From the NCBI GenBank assembly GCA_050733695.1, contig JBOHTO010000156.1, forward strand, positions 1 to 7,809: a stretch of DNA of 7,809 nt, written 5' to 3'. The position numbers and the translations under genes were made by a program. This document shows positions 1 through 6,767 of this stretch, in pieces. Below the pieces are notes generated by a model. That model was not told the origin of the DNA, did no database searches, and worked only from the letters and a program-made list of their open reading frames with translations. This DNA comes from JBOHTO01 sp050733695. Its GTDB lineage: Bacteria > Gemmatimonadota > Gemmatimonadetes > Gemmatimonadales > Gemmatimonadaceae. Position 1 is the first letter of the stretch; the number at the start of each line of letters is the position of its first letter.

Positions 1-45
1 GGGTGGGGGTGGGGGTGGGGTTGGGAGTGGGTTGGGGGGTGGGGG
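1..45 (+). repeat. G-run low-complexity tract with G-quadruplex potential at the window edge
   Basis: The first 45 bases contain no C and only one A. They consist of eight runs of three to six G separated by one to three non-run bases (T, TT or AGT), which fits the G-quadruplex consensus on the + strand. In the secA frame this reads as mostly glycine, but with GGG and GGT codons only, whereas the rest of the window prefers C in the third position. It may be a real glycine-rich linker or low-quality sequence at a contig end. Confidence 0.7.
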
Positions 46-430
46 CACCGCCGGCAGCCCGGCGCTGCGCGACGGGCGGGCCGGCGGAACCGGCGATCGA
101 ACGCGGCAGCCGGCGCGGCGTTACAACGCGCTCGGTGTGCTGGAGACCGAACCGGCGGCTCAACCTGCGGGCACGCCTGCGGGCACGCCTGCGGGCGCGC
201 CCGCAGGTGCAGCCGCCGGTGCGGTCGACATCGGGCCCGATCAACCGCCTGCGCAGCAACAGGTCGCTCGGCGCGATCCCGTGGTTGTCGGGGCCGGCCG
301 AACGCGCTCGCTGAGCAGTGCGGCAGAACCGGTGGCCGGCGGCGCGGATTGGAGCAGCGTTGGCCGGAACGATCCATGCCCGTGCGGGTCGGGGAAGAAG
401 TTCAAGAAGTGCCATGGTGCTGTGAGCTGA
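2..430 (+). CDS. secA: Protein translocase subunit SecA, C-terminal end only (5' truncated by window edge)
   Basis: SecA is the ATPase that drives proteins through the SecYEG channel at the inner membrane. Only about 142 C-terminal residues are visible; the motor domains would lie upstream of the window. The diagnostic part is the last 20 or so residues: a WSSVGRNDPCPCGSGKKF stretch followed by KKCHG, giving the C-x-C-x8-C-H zinc ligands of the SEC-C domain (Cys codons at 377, 383 and 410, His codon at 413). In SecA this tail binds SecB and/or phospholipid. Before it lies a low-complexity linker rich in Gly, Ala and Pro with PAGT/PAGA repeats, as expected for the variable SecA linker. The frame is open back to the first base, so no start exists here. 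SEC-C tails also occur in other proteins, such as some methionine aminopeptidases and UPF0149 proteins; the long linker and the VGRNDPCPCGSGKK context favour SecA. It ends in TGA and is followed by palindromic repeats. Confidence 0.78.
   Translation, partial: GGGGGGVGSGLGGGGTAGSPALRDGRAGGTGDRTRQPARRYNALGVLETEPAAQPAGTPAGTPAGAPAGAAAGAVDIGPDQPPAQQQVARRDPVVVGAGRTRSLSSAAEPVAGGADWSSVGRNDPCPCGSGKKFKKCHGAVS
164..211 (+). repeat. 12-base tandem repeat inside the secA linker
   Basis: Four consecutive 12-base units begin at 164, 176, 188 and 200. The first two are identical (CCTGCGGGCACG), the third differs at one base and the fourth is more diverged. They encode PAGT, PAGT, PAGA, PAGA in the secA frame, followed by a further degenerate AAGA. 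Because the unit is a multiple of three, gain or loss of copies would keep the frame open. Confidence 0.8.
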
Positions 431-448
431 GGGCGCAGAGTGGAGAAC

Positions 449-480
449 GGATTCCCGCTTTCGGGGGAATGACGACGTCG
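449..480 (+). repeat. Palindromic intergenic repeat, copy 1
   Basis: This copy starts 18 bases after the secA stop. The core, ATTCCCGCTTTCGGGGGAAT (451-470), has ATTCCC and GGGAAT arms around 8 bases. It is followed by GA and then the perfect palindrome CGACGTCG (473-480; extended to 10 bases, 472-481). The arm-spacer-arm layout equals the ATTCCC-N8-GGGAAT form known as dRS3 in Neisseria, and similar elements occur between genes in many GC-rich bacteria. There is no T-run, so it is not a classical intrinsic terminator, but it could stabilise or end the secA transcript. Confidence 0.75.
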
Positions 481-518
481 TGCGCGGCCTCGCGGCCGGT
501 TGTGGCGCCTCGGCAGAT

Positions 519-550
519 GGATTACCGCTGCCGCGGGAATGACAACGTTG
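519..550 (+). repeat. Palindromic intergenic repeat, copy 2
   Basis: This second copy is in the same orientation, exactly 70 bases after copy 1, and matches it at 26 of 32 positions. The core ATTACCGCTGCCGCGGGAAT (521-540) has arms ATT-CCGC and GCGG-AAT with one mismatched pair. It is followed by GA and the perfect palindrome CAACGTTG (543-550). Neither copy alone is a perfect hairpin; the inferred common ancestor is ATTCCCGC-N4-GCGGGAAT. Confidence 0.72.
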
Positions 551-648
551 GTGCGTGCGGGGCGGCGATGTGAGGGGGCGGGAAGGGATGTCTCGAAAGT
601 GGCGGGCGGCGTTAGGCATGGTGCTTCACCCGGTCTCGTCACCTCCCC

Positions 649-652
649 GGAG
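649..652 (+). promoter_or_regulatory. Ribosome binding site of radC
   Basis: GGAG lies five bases before the ATG at 658. This supports that start over other in-frame choices and marks radC as the first gene of the cluster to have its own initiation signal. Confidence 0.6.
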
Positions 653-657
653 CATCC

Positions 658-1365
658 ATGTCTGGCACCCGCGCGATTCAGGCGTTAACTATCCGTGAGC
701 TTCCGCGATCCGAACGGCCGCGCGAGCGGTTGCGGGAGCTCGGTGCGTCGGCGCTCAGCTCGGCGGAGCTGGTCGCCATTCTGCTGGGGTCGGGGACGTC
801 GCACGGCGGCTCCGCGCTCGCCGTCGGCCACTCGGTGCTGGCAGCATCGCGCGGCTCGCTGCGACGGCTGGCGGCGCAGCCGGTCGGGGCGTTGACGACG
901 CTGCCGGGAGTGGGCGCGGCGCGCGCGGCGACGATCCATGCCGCGCTCGAGCTGGGCCGGCGTCTGGCCGCGGAGGTGCGCGAAGAGGGCGTTCCGATCC
1001 GCTCGCCGCGCGAGGTTTTCGCGGCGTATGCGCCGCGCCTGGAAGATCTACCAGTGGAGGAGTTTCACGTGGCCGTGCTCGACTCACAACACCGACTCGA
1101 ACGCGACATCACCGTGACCCGCGGCATCCTCAATTCCTCTCTGGTGCACCCCAGGGAGGTCTTCCGGGAAGTGATCGCAGAGCGGGCCGCGTCGGTCATC
1201 CTGGTTCATAATCACCCCAGCGGCGACCCGCAGCCGTCGCCGGACGATCGCCTCATCACGCAGCAGCTCGTCGCCGCGGGCCGGCTCCTCGACATTCCCG
1301 TGCGCGATCACGTGATCGTGGGGCGCGGTCGCTATCTGAGCTTCGCCGAAGCCGGCCTTCTGTGA
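658..1365 (+). CDS. radC: RadC family protein (JAMM/MPN+ domain)
   Basis: This is a 235-residue RadC protein, close to the usual family length of about 220-230. The N-terminal part (about residues 11-50) has the family signature IRELPRSERPRERLRELGA followed by SSAELVAILLGSGT. A helix-hairpin-helix segment, LTTLPGVGAARA, lies near residues 79-90. The C-terminal JAMM metal site is intact: H184-N-H186-P, seven residues, S194, two residues, D197 (HNHPSGDPQPSPDD). RadC was first linked to recombinational repair in E. coli, but the original mutation proved to lie in recG, so its real function is unsettled; the JAMM fold suggests a metalloprotease-like or nucleic-acid-associated role. The ATG is preceded by GGAG. 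The gene ends inside the first codon of rel, with a four-base GTGA overlap. Family assignment is secure; the biochemical role is not. Confidence 0.96.
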   Translation: MSGTRAIQALTIRELPRSERPRERLRELGASALSSAELVAILLGSGTSHGGSALAVGHSVLAASRGSLRRLAAQPVGALTTLPGVGAARAATIHAALELGRRLAAEVREEGVPIRSPREVFAAYAPRLEDLPVEEFHVAVLDSQHRLERDITVTRGILNSSLVHPREVFREVIAERAASVILVHNHPSGDPQPSPDDRLITQQLVAAGRLLDIPVRDHVIVGRGRYLSFAEAGLL

Positions 1366-3539
1366 CCGCATCGGCGCTGCGCGAGGTCATTCCCGGCTGG
1401 TCGCTCGGCGGCGAGCCGCTTCCCGATCGCCTCGATCCCGAGCTGCTCGCCCGCGCCTATCGCTTCAGCGAGCGCGCACACGCGGGCCAGAAGAGGCGCT
1501 CGGGCGAGAACTACGTCTCCCACTGCGTTGAGGTCGCGAAGATCCTCGCGGCGCTGCAACTCGACTCGGTCACCGTCGCCAGCGGCCTCATTCACGATGT
1601 CGTCGAGGACACGCTCGTCACCGTCGCCGATGTGGAGCAGGAGTTCGGCAGGGACATCGCGGCGATCGTGGACGGCCTGACCAAGATCGGAAGCCTTCCG
1701 CTCAGCAGCTCGCAGCAGGAGCGGCAGGTCGAGAACTATCGCAAGCTGTTGCTCTCCATCGCCAAGGATGTCCGCGTCATCCTGATCAAGCTGGCGGATC
1801 GCCTGCACAACATGCGCACGCTCGAGTATCTGCCGCCCGACAAGCAGCGCAGGATCGCGCTGGAGACGCGGGACCTGTATGCACCGCTGGCACACCGCTT
1901 CGGCATGGCGAAGATGCGGTGGGAGCTGGAGGACCTGGCGTTCAAGCATGTGGAGCCGGCGGAGTACAAGGCGCTGGCGAAGAAGGTGGCGCAGAAACGG
2001 GCGGAACGCGAAGCGCTCATTGCCCAGCTCCAGGATCCCCTCGAGGCGGGGTTCATCCGTGCGGGTATTCGCGGCGTCGAGGTCATCGGCCGACCGAAGC
2101 ACCTCTGGTCCATCTACAAGAAGATGTCGCAGCGGGAACGCCCGTACGAGGACATCTTCGACCTGCTTGCGATACGAGTGCTCGTCAACTCGGTGCCGGA
2201 CTGCTACCACGCCCTGGGCGTCATTCACGATGGCTGGACGCCGGTGCAGGAGCGAATCAAGGATTACATCGCCCAGCCGAAGTCGAATGGCTACCAGTCG
2301 CTGCACACGACGATATTCGGTCCCGGACGACAACTGTACGAGATACAGATACGTACGCGCGGGATGCATCGCACGGCCGAGTTCGGAATCGCGGCGCACT
2401 GGCTGTACAAGGAGGATGCGAAGAGCGCCGACGAGCTGGACCACCACCTCACCTGGTTCCGTCAGGTGCTGGAGTGGCAGCTCGACGCGGGAACGCCGGA
2501 CGAGTTCTTCGAGTCGCTCAAGCTCGACCTGTACCAGGACGAGATCTTCGTGTTCACGCCGACGGGAGACGTCATACAGTTGCCCAAGGGGGCGACGCCG
2601 ATCGACTTCGCCTTCGCCGTTCACACCGAGGTCGGCAGACACTGCCAGGGCGCGCGCATCAACGGCCGGATTGCCACGCTCTCGCGCGAGCTGAAGAGCT
2701 CGGAAACGGTGGAGATCATCACATCGCCCAATGCGCGCCCCAGTCGCGACTGGCTGGCGCACGTGCGCACCGGCCGCGCAAGACACAAGATCAGGCAGTG
2801 GCTGCGTCACGAGGCGCAGGTCTCCTCCACGAAGCTGGGCCGCGACATCCTGGACCGCGAGATCAGGCGCCGGAGGCTGACCCGCTGGGACGAGTCGGCC
2901 CTCGACATCGTCGCCCGCTCGCTCAGGCTCAACGACACGACCCACCTGCTCGCCTCCATCGGCCAGGGCGATGTGAACGTGGCGCAGGTGCTGCGGGAGC
3001 TCTACCCCGAACTATCCGCGCCGGAGACGACGCCGAAGCCGAGCGCGTTCGAGCGACTGGTGGACCGGATGCGTGGCGGATCGCGTGGCGTGCGCATTCA
3101 GGGAGCGGACGGGCTCATGGTCCGCTACGCCCAGTGCTGCCAGCCCGTACCGGGTGACCCCGTCGTCGGGTACGTGACCCGCGGACGCGGCGTCAGCATC
3201 CACCGGGCCGACTGCCCCAACCTTCTCCTGCTCGCCAACGAGCCGGAGCGACGGATGGACATCGACTGGCAGGAGGTGGAAGGGGAGCGGTTCATGGTGC
3301 GGCTCACGCTCGACGGCAACGATCGCCGCGGCCTGTACGCGGACATCGCCGCCGCGGTGAGCGCTACCGGGACCGACATTCGCAGCATGGAGCTGCGCAG
3401 CACCGATGGCCGTGCGGTGGGATCGCTGCTCGTCGAGGTGGAGAACCTCGCGCACCTGCAGAAGATCCTCAAGGCTGCGCGCCGCGTGAAGGGGATCGCC
3501 GAGGTCGCGCGCCGCGAGCGGCTCGGCACCGAGGAGTAG
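1362..3539 (+). CDS. rel: Bifunctional (p)ppGpp synthetase/hydrolase, Rel/SpoT family
   Basis: This cytoplasmic, ribosome-associated enzyme makes and degrades the stringent-response alarmone (p)ppGpp. At 725 residues it has the full long-RSH layout. The HD hydrolase domain (about 25-190) keeps its metal ligands: H54, H78-D79 within HDVVED, and D145 in LADRLHNM. The synthetase domain (about 235-350) keeps GRPKHLWSIYKKM (R244, K246), D267, PKSNGYQSLH with Y311, and YEIQIRT. The residues R298-I-K300-D301 match the RxKD motif of bifunctional enzymes rather than the acidic ExDD motif of monofunctional RelA. A TGS domain follows (about 393-455), then a conserved-cysteine zinc-finger region (C592, C593, H614, C618) and a C-terminal ACT domain (about 643-718). 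It starts with GTG, overlaps the radC stop by four bases and has no recognisable Shine-Dalgarno, so translation is probably coupled to radC. Nothing appears missing, and both activities are predicted. Confidence 0.97.
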   Translation: MTASALREVIPGWSLGGEPLPDRLDPELLARAYRFSERAHAGQKRRSGENYVSHCVEVAKILAALQLDSVTVASGLIHDVVEDTLVTVADVEQEFGRDIAAIVDGLTKIGSLPLSSSQQERQVENYRKLLLSIAKDVRVILIKLADRLHNMRTLEYLPPDKQRRIALETRDLYAPLAHRFGMAKMRWELEDLAFKHVEPAEYKALAKKVAQKRAEREALIAQLQDPLEAGFIRAGIRGVEVIGRPKHLWSIYKKMSQRERPYEDIFDLLAIRVLVNSVPDCYHALGVIHDGWTPVQERIKDYIAQPKSNGYQSLHTTIFGPGRQLYEIQIRTRGMHRTAEFGIAAHWLYKEDAKSADELDHHLTWFRQVLEWQLDAGTPDEFFESLKLDLYQDEIFVFTPTGDVIQLPKGATPIDFAFAVHTEVGRHCQGARINGRIATLSRELKSSETVEIITSPNARPSRDWLAHVRTGRARHKIRQWLRHEAQVSSTKLGRDILDREIRRRRLTRWDESALDIVARSLRLNDTTHLLASIGQGDVNVAQVLRELYPELSAPETTPKPSAFERLVDRMRGGSRGVRIQGADGLMVRYAQCCQPVPGDPVVGYVTRGRGVSIHRADCPNLLLLANEPERRMDIDWQEVEGERFMVRLTLDGNDRRGLYADIAAAVSATGTDIRSMELRSTDGRAVGSLLVEVENLAHLQKILKAARRVKGIAEVARRERLGTEE

Positions 3540-3544
3540 CCGTC

Positions 3545-3549
3545 AGGAG
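3545..3549 (+). promoter_or_regulatory. Ribosome binding site of uvrB
   Basis: AGGAG lies in the 12-base gap between rel and uvrB. Only two bases separate it from the ATG at 3552, which is tighter than usual, but no better start is visible and the N-terminal protein sequence fits UvrB. Confidence 0.5.
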
Positions 3550-3551
3550 CG

Positions 3552-5597
3552 ATGGGGAAAGCCGACTTCGACCTTCAGGCGCCCTTCGAGCCAGCCGGCG
3601 ACCAGCCCAGTGCCATCGCGGAGCTGACGGCCGGCCTCGTACGGGGGGATCGCTTCCAGACTCTCCTGGGCGTCACCGGCTCGGGGAAGACGATGACGAT
3701 GGCCAACGTCATCCGCGATGATGGCCGCCCCACGCTCGTGCTCTCGCACAACAAGACGCTCGCGGCGCAGCTCTATGGAGAACTCAAGAGCTTCTTCCCG
3801 CACAACGCCGTCGAGTATTTCATCTCGTACTACGATTACTACCAGCCGGAGGCGTACGTCCCCTCGACCGACACGTACATCGAGAAGGATGCGTCGATCA
3901 ACGAGGACATCGACCGGCTGCGCCTTCGCGCGACATCGAGTCTCATGGAGCGCAGCGACGTGATCATCGTCGCGACGGTATCAGCGATCTACGGACTCGG
4001 CGATCCGGTTTCCTACCGTGAGCAGATGGTGACGCTGCGCGTGGGCGAGCGGACAGCGCGCGATGACATCCTGCGGTCGCTCGTGCGCATCCAGTACGGC
4101 CGCAATGACGTCAGCTTCGAACGCGGCACGTTCCGGGTGCGGGGCGATACCGTCGAGATCTTTCCCGCGTACGAGGAGCAGGCCGTGCGCGTGGAGATGT
4201 GGGGCGACGAGATCGAGCGGGTGTCGAAGATCGACGTCACGACGGGCGAGACCATCGCAGTGCTGGAACGTGCAGCGATCTATCCGGCAAAGCATTTCGT
4301 GACCGAACGAGCGACGCTCGAACGCGCTGTGGGACTCATCCGCTCGGAGCTGGTTGCCCGGCTGGCGGTGCTGAAGGAGGCAGGCAAGCTGCTCGAGGCG
4401 CAACGGCTCGAGTCGCGCACGAACTTCGACATCGAGATGATGCTCGAGATCGGCACCTGCGCCGGCATCGAGAACTATTCGCGACATCTCTCCGGCCGCG
4501 GAGAGGGGGAGCGTCCCGCCTGCCTCTTCGACTATTTCCCGGAGGATTTCCTCGTAGTCGTTGATGAATCGCACGTCAGCCTGCCCCAGATCGGTGGAAT
4601 GTTCAACGGCGATCGCGCCCGCAAGCTCACGCTGGTGGAGTACGGCTTCCGCCTCCCGAGTGCGCTCGACAACCGTCCGCTCATGTTCGATGAGTTCCTC
4701 GCACTCACCCCGCGCGCACTTTTCGTCTCGGCGACGCCGGGCGACCTCGAGTTGCAACTGTCACACGGGGTCGTGGTCGAGCAGATCATCCGGCCCACGG
4801 GCCTGATCGACCCCGAGATCGACATCCGACCCGTGCGTGGCCAGGTGGACGATCTCCTGAACGAGGCCCGCGCGCGGGAGCGCCGGGGCGAAAGAGTTCT
4901 CGTCACGACCCTCACCAAGCGCATGGCGGAGGACCTCACGGACTACATGCAGCAGATGGGTGTCCGCGTGCGTTACATGCACTCGGACATAGATGCCATC
5001 GAGCGCATGGAGATACTGCGCGGCCTGCGGCTGGGCGAGTTCGACGTGCTCGTGGGGATCAACCTGTTGCGCGAGGGGCTCGATCTTCCCGAAGTGTCGC
5101 TGGTGGTGATCCTGGATGCGGACCAGGAAGGCTTCCTGAGAAGCGAACGATCGCTGATCCAGACCGTGGGCCGCGCCGCAAGACACGTCGAAGGAAAAGC
5201 GATCTTCTATGCGGACCGTGTGACGGGCTCGATGCAGCGGGCAATGGACGAGACATCGCGCAGGCGCGCACTGCAGACCGCGTACAACGAGGAGCACAAC
5301 ATCTCCCCGAAGAGCGTGATCAAGAGCGTGGACCAGGTGCGCTTCATCACGCGCGTCGCGGACGCGCGTATTGGCGGCGACCGTGGTCGCAAGGTCGCCG
5401 AACCGGCGGCATCGTACGCGAGCGAGATCGATATGGCTGCACTGGTGGAGTCGCTCGAAGCCGGGATGCGCGAAGCGGCAGCGACGCTCGACTTCGAGAC
5501 AGCGGCGCGGCTGCGCGACCAGTTGTTCGAGGTACGCGCACGCGCCACGGCCGCGCCTGTCCGGCGCCGCGGATCGCTCGCGAGCATCCGGCGGTGA
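3552..5597 (+). CDS. uvrB: UvrABC excision nuclease subunit B
   Basis: UvrB is the damage-verifying helicase-like subunit of nucleotide excision repair: UvrA loads it at lesions and it then recruits UvrC for incision. The product is 681 residues (E. coli UvrB is 673). Walker A is GVTGSGKT (40-47). The beta-hairpin that clamps one DNA strand is present as ISYYDYYQPEAYVPSTDTYI (about 91-110). The domain that contacts UvrA follows (about 150-250). The Walker B/DEAD-like box is DESH (338-341), then a PQIGGMFNGDR segment, the SATPG motif, and helicase motif VI QTVGRAARH (537-545). The C-terminal UVR motif that binds UvrC is visible near residues 630-665, with MREAAATLDFETAARLRDQL. All key motifs are intact. 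It follows rel by 12 bases, and its TGA overlaps the GTG of tsaE. Co-transcription with rel would place excision repair and the stringent response under shared control, which is inference. Confidence 0.98.
   Translation: MGKADFDLQAPFEPAGDQPSAIAELTAGLVRGDRFQTLLGVTGSGKTMTMANVIRDDGRPTLVLSHNKTLAAQLYGELKSFFPHNAVEYFISYYDYYQPEAYVPSTDTYIEKDASINEDIDRLRLRATSSLMERSDVIIVATVSAIYGLGDPVSYREQMVTLRVGERTARDDILRSLVRIQYGRNDVSFERGTFRVRGDTVEIFPAYEEQAVRVEMWGDEIERVSKIDVTTGETIAVLERAAIYPAKHFVTERATLERAVGLIRSELVARLAVLKEAGKLLEAQRLESRTNFDIEMMLEIGTCAGIENYSRHLSGRGEGERPACLFDYFPEDFLVVVDESHVSLPQIGGMFNGDRARKLTLVEYGFRLPSALDNRPLMFDEFLALTPRALFVSATPGDLELQLSHGVVVEQIIRPTGLIDPEIDIRPVRGQVDDLLNEARARERRGERVLVTTLTKRMAEDLTDYMQQMGVRVRYMHSDIDAIERMEILRGLRLGEFDVLVGINLLREGLDLPEVSLVVILDADQEGFLRSERSLIQTVGRAARHVEGKAIFYADRVTGSMQRAMDETSRRRALQTAYNEEHNISPKSVIKSVDQVRFITRVADARIGGDRGRKVAEPAASYASEIDMAALVESLEAGMREAAATLDFETAARLRDQLFEVRARATAAPVRRRGSLASIRR
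5570..5590 (+). promoter_or_regulatory. Putative mRNA hairpin just before the tsaE start
   Basis: CGGAT (5570-5574) pairs with ATCCG (5586-5590), and GCT (5576-5578) pairs with AGC (5583-5585). This gives an eight-pair stem with one bulged C and a CGCG tetraloop inside the last codons of uvrB. It ends three bases before the tsaE GTG, where no Shine-Dalgarno is seen. It might limit independent initiation, but GC-rich coding DNA forms such stems easily. Confidence 0.3.
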
Positions 5598-6085
5598 GAG
5601 CGCCGCATGCCCACGTGGTGCCGCCGCTCGCGCCCGGCGGCCACCTCGCCCTCACCGAGGCCGAGCTCGTGGCATGGGGGGAAGCGTTCGGACGATCCGC
5701 GGAGCCGCCCCTGATCGTCGCCGTCAGCGGAGACCTGGGTGCCGGGAAGACGACGCTCGTACGCGCGATCTGCCGCGGTTACGGAGTCACCGAGGCGGTG
5801 ACCAGCCCGACGTACACGCTGGTCAACGAGTATCGCGTTCCGCCCGCTCCATCCGGAACCAGGGCGAGCGCAGCGCACTCCCTCGTCTACCACCTCGACC
5901 TCTACCGGCTCGGCGACGAACGCGCCGTCGCGGGCATCGGCTGGGACGACATCATGGGAGCGCATGCGCTCGTACTCGTGGAGTGGCCCGAGCGAGCCGG
6001 GGATGCTTTCCCCGGTCCCTTCCTGCACATGGAGCTCGAGCACATGGCCTCCGATCCCGAGCGGCGATTGCTCCTGGCCGGCTGA
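5594..6085 (+). CDS. tsaE: tRNA t6A biosynthesis ATPase TsaE
   Basis: TsaE is the small P-loop ATPase that, with TsaB and TsaD, makes the threonylcarbamoyl-adenosine (t6A) at position 37 of ANN-decoding tRNAs. The 163-residue product has Walker A GDLGAGKTT (46-54), the signature TSPTYTLVNEY (70-80), the YHLDLYRL motif (99-106) and VEWPERAG (129-136). Length is near the family norm of about 150-160. Compared with what I know of the family, the loop between NEY and YHLDLYRL is somewhat longer (about 18 residues, rich in Pro, Ala and Ser). The GTG start overlaps the uvrB stop in GTGA, and no Shine-Dalgarno is evident, so translational coupling to uvrB is likely. An ATG at 5607 is out of frame. 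tsaB follows after three bases. Confidence 0.93.
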   Translation: MRAPHAHVVPPLAPGGHLALTEAELVAWGEAFGRSAEPPLIVAVSGDLGAGKTTLVRAICRGYGVTEAVTSPTYTLVNEYRVPPAPSGTRASAAHSLVYHLDLYRLGDERAVAGIGWDDIMGAHALVLVEWPERAGDAFPGPFLHMELEHMASDPERRLLLAG

Positions 6086-6088
6086 ACG

Positions 6089-6763
6089 ATGATAACGCTC
6101 GCCCTGGACGCATCCACGTACACGGGAAGCGTCGCGGTTGCTGACGGTGCAAGCATCCTCGCTGTGCGCGAAGCGACGATGCGCGGCGCGGACGCGGAGC
6201 GCCTCCTGCCTGCCGTCGCCAGCGCTCTTGATGCTTCAGGGATCGCCGCGGGGGATCTCGATGCCATCGTGTGCGGGGGCGGACCGGGGAGCTTCACCAG
6301 TCTGCGCATCGCCGGCTCGATCGCCAAGGGGATCGCCGAGGCGACCGGACGACCCCTGTTCGCGGTGCCATCGCTGCTGCTCGCAGTCGCGGGGATGCAG
6401 CCGCCCGCGCTGCCGGGTCGCTATCTTCCGCTCCTGGACGCGATGCGCGATGAGTACTACGCCGCGCTGATCGAGGTCGGCTCCGATGGGACGTTCGCGG
6501 GCGGGAGCGACTGGCACATCATCGCGCGCACCGACGCCGGGCACGAGGCTGACCGGCTGGAGGCAATCGCTGTAGGCGCGGGCACGGCCACCGATGTCGC
6601 GCCGCATGCGCGCGGGATCGCCCGGCTCGAGAGGTGGCTCGGGGAATGTCGCCCGCGGTGCGGACCCGTCGATCTGGCGGCGTGGGAGCCCGACTACGGG
6701 CGCGTGGCCGAAGCGCAGCGACGTTGGGAAGCGGCGGCCGGGCGGCCGCTTCCGGCCGCGTGA
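6089..6763 (+). CDS. tsaB: tRNA t6A biosynthesis protein TsaB
   Basis: TsaB is the ASKHA-fold partner that dimerises with TsaD and holds the t6A synthesis complex together; it is not itself catalytic. The 224-residue product opens with LALDASTYTGSVAVADG, the first phosphate-loop-like strand pair of the fold. It contains the hallmark CGGGPGSFTSLRIA (62-75), then VPSLLLAVA and LDAMRDEYYAAL (116-127), and ends with an EPDYGR segment like the usual EPxYxR. Length matches the family (about 220-240). The usual HSE in the HSExLLP motif reads DAERLLP here, so the histidine is not conserved. The ATG is three bases after the tsaE stop and lacks a clear Shine-Dalgarno, which suggests coupled translation. 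rimI starts four bases after its stop. Confidence 0.93.
   Translation: MITLALDASTYTGSVAVADGASILAVREATMRGADAERLLPAVASALDASGIAAGDLDAIVCGGGPGSFTSLRIAGSIAKGIAEATGRPLFAVPSLLLAVAGMQPPALPGRYLPLLDAMRDEYYAALIEVGSDGTFAGGSDWHIIARTDAGHEADRLEAIAVGAGTATDVAPHARGIARLERWLGECRPRCGPVDLAAWEPDYGRVAEAQRRWEAAAGRPLPAA
6742..6759 (+). promoter_or_regulatory. Perfect GC hairpin at the tsaB/rimI junction
   Basis: GCGGCCG (6742-6748) and CGGCCGC (6753-6759) form a perfect seven-pair, all-GC stem with a CTTC loop. It ends one base before the tsaB stop codon and eight bases before the GTG of rimI. No T-run follows, so it is not a typical terminator. A ribosome completing tsaB would melt it; a ribosome trying to load directly at rimI would meet it closed. 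A role in translational coupling is inferred. Confidence 0.4.
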
Positions 6764-6767
6764 TATC

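Noticed and set aside
449..550. CRISPR array or intrinsic terminator
   Set aside because: Only two diverged copies, with a 38-base gap and internal symmetry, is not a CRISPR array; there is no T-run after either hairpin, so an intrinsic terminator cannot be claimed.
241..642. 133-codon - strand frame across the secA tail and the gap
   Set aside because: It runs through both palindromic repeats and the antisense of the SEC-C motif; composition is low-complexity Pro/Arg and no function is visible.
349..688. Short + strand frames covering the secA-radC gap
   Set aside because: They overlap secA, the palindromic repeats or radC, show no recognisable protein features and lack convincing starts.
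1332..2945. 537-codon open frame on the - strand opposite rel
   Set aside because: It mirrors the codon positions of rel, which is a clear full-length gene; long antisense frames are expected opposite GC-rich genes. The translation shows no recognisable motif and is rich in Arg, Leu and Val as such shadows are.
1919..3157. 412-codon + strand frame inside rel
   Set aside because: An alternative-frame shadow of rel; the real frame carries all Rel/SpoT catalytic motifs.
3981..4757. 258-codon open frame on the - strand opposite uvrB
   Set aside because: Same explanation: it lies entirely within uvrB, has no family resemblance and no ribosome binding signal that I can support.
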